From Phaseolus vulgaris (lineage: Eukaryota > Streptophyta > Magnoliopsida > Fabales > Fabaceae), in NCBI RefSeq assembly GCF_000499845.2, contig NC_023756.2:43970291-44034290 (forward strand): a stretch of DNA of 64,000 bases, in the 5' to 3' direction. Made by a program: the position numbers and the translations under genes. Shown piece by piece: positions 57,262-64,000 of the stretch (its first letter is position 1; every line of letters begins with the position of its first letter). Below the pieces are notes generated by a model. That model saw only the letters and a list, made by a program, of their open reading frames with translations, had not been told where the DNA came from and did not search any database.

Positions 57262-60200
57262 TTACCGTGTGTGAATCTTGCGAGTCCACAAACTTATTAC
57301 TTTAGCTGCTAATGGTTTTGTGATTCCGTACTGCTGAGATGATTGTTCAATTTCTATTGCAAATGGATCAGTGAAATGAATATCCTCCCTGTTACTTTCC
57401 AGTTTAAATACACTGACTATGTCTCCTTTAAGGATTAAGATATGTAGCACCACTGAACACGACCGGACACTACAACACGTGTAATCTAAAAAATGTAGAA
57501 CACGGGGACAAGATCTATATATTATATAAGTATGAATTATATAAATTGACAATCAAGATTTATGTGAAAAATTATGTTTGAGTTTTGTCTGGTGGCAGAA
57601 AGATGCTTCTCATGGCTCGTTCAAAAGGATTTGTTCCTTATTTTTATAATCATAATAAAAATTTATACAATAAATTTGAGTTTTAAAAGATTAATGTATT
57701 TTTTCTTTTTAAAATTGTGTTGGGACTGTGCTATAATTATTAAGTAATCTAAAAAATATTTGTTGAATTTGACACTTTACCGATACGTGTCGTACAAATG
57801 TTATACGCGTGCTAGTGTCCGACATGTACACACCACCAAGTCAATCAAAGGAAAATCCATTGCCATTAATGAAAACCATAGGTCACATCTAGCATCCTTA
57901 CAAGTTGAAAAAAAAATGTATTACGAAGAACTGTGAAATTATTGTTGGATAGGTCTAAATCTTGAACATACCATGTGAAACCTATTGAAAAAAGAATCAA
58001 CACAATTTGCATTCTTAAGGACAAAGCTATATACCATTGAAAATCCTCACTTTTTCATCACCAGCTTCCTTATCCATTGCTGCTGCCCACAGTCCATGAG
58101 AATGCTACTTGGTGACTCGACAATTCGACAACTAGACAGACATAGGTAAAGTCTTGAAATGAAAATGGAAATTCTTTTATGGGAGTGTACTGGAAATAAA
58201 GTTCCCTTATGTTTTCCATTTGTTTCTTATGTATATGGAGAGCTCTCAAGATATAACAGCATGAAAGTTGGAGGTTTCAAGAGAGATCAACTTATGAGTG
58301 AAAAATTCCTAAGCTTGGTGCAACCAAAATCACTCAATACTTCAAGCTTATATAGAAAACCATGTAATTCAAGTCTGACAAATTTCAAATGAAAGTTTCT
58401 CCACACTTGGTAACCAGATATGTTGAGTATCTGGGTTACAAATTTGCATTTGAAAAATTAAAAACCCTTAGATTCACCAACTTCTGCAAAGAAAACAAAA
58501 TTTGAATGAATAATCTCATAATGATCAGATTATTAATTTACAAGATAAGGAAAATGCACTCATTAAACTTGCCTTCATTAAGTTTGTCAACTCAGTTGTG
58601 GAAATACTACTGCAGGGTAACTTGCATATGGCAAGTTCCTTTGGATGAAAATCAGATGGTAAACAATTTGAGGGATATCTCCACCATTCAAGCACTCTCA
58701 AATTATCTGGGAGATATTCTGGACCTTTGGAAAAGTTACCATTTCTAATAATGAGTGTTTTGAGGTTTTGCATATTCTGGAAGGCCTTTCCATCCCATTC
58801 TACTATTTCTTCTTGATCAAATATTGGGAAATCCAGACATATCATTTCAATTTTGCTAGTTCCCTGTTAATCAAAAGGCATGAACCAACCACAATACAAG
58901 CACAGCAACTATGACATGATAATATGATAATAAAAAAGGTTAAATCAAACCATTCATGAACTTCACTCACCCTGTTGTGTTTTAAAACTTCTCTTACATC
59001 TTCCAGTAACCATAATCTCCTACACTCACCTGGCTCTATCAGTGATTTCTGTCGGACAATATCTTTAGCCATATCCTCAATCAAGTCATGCAATGTAACT
59101 CTATTATAACAAGGTTTTGTACCATGACTAAGCTTTACTAGAGATTTTTCAACCAATGCATCAATGTAACACTTCATGTTCTGACCATAATGAGCTTGAA
59201 GTATATCTTCAACCTCTGCCAATTCATATCCTTTGAAGCAAGAAGCAATGTCAAGAAAAACACTCCTTTCTTTTTCCTCCAAAGAATCAAAGCTTGCTTT
59301 AAGTATCGCTTGGACTGGACTGTTAGGACATTTTTCAAATTGATGGATGACAGTTTTCCATTCTTCTACACTTTTTCCATACAAGTTGGAACCTATTACT
59401 TCCAAAGCTAACGGAATGCCAGAAGCAAATGTTACTGCATGATTCAAGAGCTCCTCATACCTTTGATCATAGTAATGCATTTTAAAAGCTTTCCATTTAA
59501 GCAATCCAAGAGCATCATTCTTATTTAATTTCTTCACCTCATAAGTTCTTTGAACATCATAGGAGGCTAGCAGTTGTTCATCTCGTGTTGTGATTACGAT
59601 TCTGCTTCCAGGACCAAACCAATCAGCTCTTCCAACAACTGCCTGCAATTGCTCCTGTCTGTCAACATCATCTAGAATCAAGAGAACCTTCTTTTGCTGG
59701 AGCCTACGTTGTATCATTGAAGTTCCTTGTTGCACACTTGTTAACTTGATGTCCTTCTCTCCAAGTATTTTCGAAAGAAGGATGCTTTGGAGGTATTGTA
59801 AACCATGCTTGTTTGATTTTTCTCTCACATTTTCAACAAAACATGAACCATCAAACTTGTCAGCAATCAAATTATTATAAACTTCTTGAGCAAGTGTTGA
59901 TTTCCCTACCCCGCCAACTCCATGAATCCCTATCATGTGGACACCACCATCACATCCAACATCCAAAAGTTCCATTACTTCTAGCACTTGTGACCCTAGT
60001 CCAACTGGGTAATGAGCAGGATTAATCTTTCTGGAGACCCAATCCACAATCTCCTCAATAAACTCATATTCAAATCTAGCCCTGTTTCAAAAAAAGTTTT
60101 GGTGAGTTTAAAGTTAAAGCCTTGTATTATGTCAAGGTTAAGAAAAAATTATTTTCTCTTCTAAATTTAACACCAAATCATAAATCCAAGTGAAGCTTAA

Positions 60201-60860
60201 TCCAACAAAATTATAAAGTAAAGGCATGGTGGGGTACCCATGTTCGATATGAAATCTAAACAAGTTAGCTACTTGATGCAGAGCCATCTTCCATTTCATC
60301 AACTTTTTCATGTTATGCTTGAGCCTCTCCTCATGTTTAGTGAAGGCTTCTCCAAAACTTCCTTTCTGCAATTGCACCTGAGTAGGATCTACATAATAAA
60401 AGACTGGTAAAACCAGCAGTTTTTTTCTCTTAAGGTAGTGAAGGATGGTTGCAAGTTCATCTAAGCAACAGGTGGAAGAAGCATAGTTTACAGAAAGCAC
60501 AGTGATAGCAATCCTGGACTCTTCAATTGCTTTCACAATTGTTGGTGTAATTTGCTCTCCTCTCTTAAGGTTTTCATCATCAATGAAAGTGTGGATTCCA
60601 CTGTCATGAAGAGCTTTGTACAGATAGCCCGTAAAACCATAGCGTGTGTCTGAGCCTCTGAAGCTGAGGAACACATCGTAGCTGAATGCTTCTGAACATG
60701 ACTCCAGTCCAACTGAGTCATACTGATTTTTAGCAGATTCCCATTCTTTTTCAAAACAATGGAAGGCAAAGAAGCATAAGTTACAAAATGATTCAATTTC
60801 TAATCTAATAGGAACTGACAAAAGATCTAGAAGACAGATATGAGTTCCAAATAAAGTCAA
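57262..60860 (-). pseudogene. TNL gene F: intact TIR-NBS, decayed LRR and C-JID exons
   Basis: Exons 1-3 are open: TIR 60238-60860, NB-ARC 58971-60081, LRR exon 58573-58863 (ending at the GC donor). Exon 4 begins at 58483 (KLVNLRVFNFSNANL) and stops at 58436-58438. The LRR beyond is badly degraded to about 58090. C-JID relics lie near 57840-57950 and 57262-57430 (VFKLESNREDIHFTDPF), separated by a Mutator-like MITE copy. The predicted product is about 690 aa: TIR (YDVFLSFRGSDTR; STCCLDELATI), NB-ARC (GVGGVGKST, KKVLLILDDVD, GSRIVITTRD, GIPLALEVIG, LHDLIEDMA) and a short LRR stub. The ORF starts about 65 codons before YDVFLSF, a hydrophobic N-terminal stretch the other copies lack; a later start is possible, but no ATG lies closer in frame. 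It is either a TN-type gene or a pseudogene. Confidence 0.75.
57440..57832. mobile_element. Diverged copy of the 7024-7481 MITE inside gene F
   Basis: Interior segments match closely (TATATTATATAA-TATGAATTATATAA; TTATTTTTATAATCATAATAA). The termini are degraded. C-JID coding relics lie on both sides, so the insertion hit the last exon of F. Confidence 0.7.
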
Positions 60861-61690
60861 GTCAACAAACTAGTTTAAAAAAAGTTCTCTTTCTTTAATC
60901 TCCATAACTATAAAATTATTACTTCAGTTCAGCTCCATCACCTCAGTGTTCATCCTAACAACTAACAAGAAAACTTGGTATCCATGCTTATATTATAAAT
61001 TAGTACATTGACTAGTGCATAGGTTATGCTTATACTACATATCATGCTGTAGTAGTCTCTTAAAAGTTTTATCAACAAAATTGATTCTTAAAATTAAAAA
61101 ATCAGTTCTTAAAATTAGAATATCATAGTACATTATGGTGTCAAAACTTTAAGAAATTATAATTGTTAGATCATTAAAAAACTACTTAGCCATTTTTAAC
61201 GTGTGTATATATAGAGTGATGCATGGTTTTGGAAATGTATATATACTTTTAATATAATAAATACTATTTTTATTTCTTAGGTAAATTCTTTCAACAATAA
61301 ACTTATTAATATTTAAGTAAAAGATTACAACAGCATCAACATGTGTGTGTATGGTGATAGATGATGACAGTAATAACAAAGTTGAGAGGTGCAATTCAGT
61401 AAAATCTACAATAGCATTGCAATTTTGACCTTCTATGGTCAAATCTTAATTCACTCCTACAATAAATTCCTTTTTATTGACACCCCAAATGAGAGGGTTG
61501 AAAAAGTCCCAAGCTTCAAAGCTCCCACATAAAGTAGGTTAGGGTGAAGACTAAAGTAGGTTGTCCACTAAAATACTTAATTAAATTTTATATTTTCAGA
61601 ATTGTATACGAGTCATTAAAATATTTAAATTGATCCCTAAATATCTCACATTAATTATATATTGGTTTTTCATTAATTTTTATTAGTTGA
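60861..61690. other. Upstream region of gene F, no further gene seen
   Basis: AT-rich. The minus-strand ORF 61182-61442 has no family resemblance. Confidence 0.5.
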
Positions 61691-61699
61691 AACTTAATT

Positions 61700-62755
61700 G
61701 GAAGGTTAGGGCCAACTCAACTTGGGTTCGTCACGAGTCGACATTGTCTGACTTGGGTCTAACCTTGGTTGATCCTGTCTCCACCTGACTTAACATGGCT
61801 CAATCTAAACATGACCTGAATGACCAGACCTGACTTGGTTTAAGGGAGTCTGACTTAACTTGACCCAATATGGACCCGAGTAAACTTGGCTTGATGTGAC
61901 CTAAATCGACTCAGCCTAAAAAAGGCCCGACAAGACTTGTCTCAAGTTGCGTCTAACTTGGCTTGACCTGACTTGACATTACCTAACATGAGCATAACTT
62001 GAATCAACTCAATGTGGGCCTAAATCTACTTGACTTGATAACTCGACTCGACTTGGTCATCCATGGTTGAACCTAATGCGGCCCAACTTGACTATGCCTA
62101 ACGTGTCTCAAATCGACTTAGCTCGATGTGGGTTGACTCACCTCTGTGCAATGTGGACCCGAATAAACTCGACCAAACCTTGGCCAGATTTGACTCCGCA
62201 CATTATCTCCTAACTTGACTTGGCCCAACACGACTCAACCCGACATGGGTTTGACTTTACTTGGCCTGATAAGGGTCCAACTTAACTCGACTTGACCTCA
62301 CTCAATTCGGCCCTAGATGTGCCAAACATGACTCTACCTGAGGTGGACCCGACTTAACTTAGCATGATGCGGAACCAACTCGACTCGACATAACATGGGT
62401 CTGACTTGACTTAACCCGACCTCACTTAATTCGATCCTAGGTGGGCCAGACGTGACTCTACCCGAGGTGGACCCGACTTAACTTGACCTTATGCGGGGCC
62501 AACTCAACCCAACATGGGTTTGACTTGACTTTCCCCAATGCGGCTCGACCTAGACTTAGCCCGACCAAGACTTGGTCTAACATAACTTATCCTAACTCGT
62601 GTTGAACATGATTGTGGTCAGGCTTAACTTGGTTTGACTTAGACCCAATCCCTTTCTCCCTGACTCAGACTCGAACAAACCTAGATCCATGTTGACCAGC
62701 TTGACATGGTGGTTGCCCGGCCGAACTCAACCTAAGTCTAACCGGACTTTGTCCA
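61700..62755. repeat. Short-period degenerate repeat, (ACTTGACCCG)-like, about 1.05 kb
   Basis: Variants of ACTTGACTTGGCC, ACTCGACTTGACC and CCCGACTTAACTTG recur throughout at roughly 10-bp steps. A longer unit around GATGTGGACCCGACTTAACTT repeats at about 62340 and 62465 (near 125 bp). GC content is clearly above the surroundings. There is no coding potential. Confidence 0.75.
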
Positions 62756-62789
62756 TATTGTCATTGATTCGATTGAGTAAATATTTTTC

Positions 62790-63285
62790 ATGTGTATAAA
62801 TATTTTTCAAGTAATTTTTTTTTTCATTTTAATTTTTAAATAAGATTTATGGCTTGGTTAGCCCTAGTCTATGGGACTTAATTTGTATTTTGAACCTGTA
62901 GATTTTTTTTATCCTAGCTTATGTGAATCAGGACCAAACTCTAACGGCTAGACAGAATTGACAGGTGTAATCAACTGCAATGGCTTGAATAGTCAGCTCC
63001 ACAATCCTGATTCATTGTTGTTGGCTGCATGAGATATATAGTTTCAAAGAGGTGCAGAGAGACTAAAGGGGAAGAAAAAATGGCATCTTCAGTGTTGCGG
63101 ATAAGAAACTGCTTCAAGAGAGGAATTGCAGCCACTCATCCAAACCAAGAAGCTATTATGCTCCCCAACACTGCTATAAGAATCTAACATAATCCATATT
63201 AATTTTGGGTATATTCGGAAACTTCAAATTTTTTCACAACACAAATCCAATTAATTTGGTCAGTTTTCAGGTTGTGTCAGGTCAT
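62790..63285. other. Intergenic between repeat and fragment G
   Basis: A 35-codon plus-strand frame starts at about 63080 (MASSVLRIRNCFKRGIAATH), with purine-rich sequence before its ATG. I do not recognise it and do not call it a gene. Confidence 0.4.
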
Positions 63286-64000
63286 TTAGCTTGGAAGTAA
63301 AATAAAAATGATAAAAAAAACTTTGAAACCTGTGGTCAATCTTTGAATGTTCTCAAGACTGGAACAGTTTGTAAGTTCTAGTCTTTCAAGAGAGGGGAAG
63401 TCGAGAGGTGGAAAACTATTAAGCTTGCTGCAACTGACAAACCTCAATATTTTAAGTTTAGTCAGAAAACGAACTGAGTCGTGAACTGTAATTAAATTCT
63501 CACACCCTTTAAATGAAAGTTCCACTAAATGTGGGACATCAGATACATCAGGAGTCTGAGTCAAAATTTTGCACTCTTCAAATTTTATGGCAGTTAGATT
63601 CTCGAACTTCTGCAAAGAAAATAAAGGAAAAAAATAAATAAGAACCGAATGAATAAATTAAAAGTTGATTTATAATTTTCAAGATGAGAAAAATCTACTG
63701 TTTAAACTTGCCTTCAATAAGTTATCCAACTCAGATGCTAAATAATTTAAAGGATATCTGTTCCATCTCAATGCTCTCCAAATCTGCGGAAAATAATTTT
63801 GATTTCTTAAAACAAATTGAAATGTTTTAAGAAATTTTTGGCGGTTATTCATCCAGTTGAAGGTGTTTGCATCCCATCCCACTGATCCTTTTTTGTCAGA
63901 TTTGAGGAAATCATGATAGTTAATTTCACTTTCACTGGTTCTCTGTCATTGCAAAAGATAGTTCATGATGTGAGAATATGATAGATAGTGAAAAAGTATT
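63286..64000 (-). pseudogene. TNL fragment G: LRR exons only (continues past window end)
   Basis: Exon 3 lies at 63712-63942, open but 60 nt shorter than in the paralogs (231 against 291), and has diverged. It ends LDNLLK at the conserved AAG/GCAAGT donor. Exon 4 starts at 63609 (KFENLTAIKFEECKILTQT) and encodes about four LRRs (SCSKLNSFPPLDFPSLERLE). It then runs out at LENIQRLTT, where a GTTTCAAAG donor or the stop at 63286 follows. The remaining LRRs and C-JID are not present downstream. TIR and NB-ARC exons would lie beyond 64000. It is most likely a truncated gene; its 5' half cannot be judged. Confidence 0.7.

Noticed and set aside
63080..63187. Small plus-strand ORF starting MASSVLRIRNCF
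   Set aside because: 35 codons, no family recognised, no second copy; not enough to call a gene.
1..64000. tRNA, rRNA, snoRNA and miRNA genes
   Set aside because: I saw no cloverleaf, rRNA core or convincing miRNA precursor; the hairpins present are MITEs. A dedicated search could still find one.

Overview
This is plant nuclear DNA, almost certainly from a legume and probably a phaseoloid bean (Phaseolus/Vigna-like). The evidence is AT-rich intergenic DNA, GT-AG (and GC-AG) introns, TIR-NBS-LRR (TNL) immune receptors with the five-exon legume layout, CACTA and Mutator-type MITEs, a TRIM-type LTR with a tRNA-Met primer site, and the absence of any bacterial signature. The species is inferred; no search was run.

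The window is a TNL cluster. Three minus-strand paralogs lie in tandem: A (8991-12839), B (15701-19438) and C (26141-30182). The 5' end of a fourth minus-strand copy is cut by the window start (1-364). A plus-strand 3'-half pseudogene, D, lies at about 45331-47275, a plus-strand truncated gene, E, at 53641-55731, a minus-strand gene with decayed 3' exons, F, at 57262-60860, and a minus-strand fragment, G, at 63286-64000. The shared exon plan is TIR / NB-ARC / short LRR exon / main LRR exon / C-JID with a hydrophobic tail. Only C reads through all five exons without a lesion (predicted 1100 aa). A has a nonsense codon in NB-ARC and a 1-nt deletion. B lost 20 bp covering a GC splice donor. D has several stops and a MITE in its LRR exon. 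E stops inside exon 3. F stops 16 codons into exon 4. B, E and F would therefore each give a TIR-NBS protein without a full LRR.

The DNA between the genes is mostly duplicated flanks and insertions. The block 1320-4641 is a second copy of 20825-23125 and splits an E-like TIR gene in two. Several insertions can be dated against empty paralogous sites in the same window: a poly-A retro-insertion at 1690-2453, a solo TRIM LTR at 13332-13452, a CACTA MITE at 32150-32540, a Mutator-like MITE at 45608-45752 and a hairpin-rich CACTA element at 47595-48522.

The stretch 34.2-43.6 kb is of a different kind. It holds same-strand fragments of four unrelated host genes (VIP3/WDR61-type WD40 protein, ribosomal protein L23a, succinyl-CoA ligase alpha, a PDR/ABCG transporter). 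It also holds two convergent, broken copies of a gene that pairs an unnamed helical domain with a cholera-toxin-like ADP-ribosyltransferase fold. An EXO70 exocyst fragment sits at 24246-25256, next to gene C. This mosaic and the ADP-ribosyltransferase-like pair are the most unusual content.
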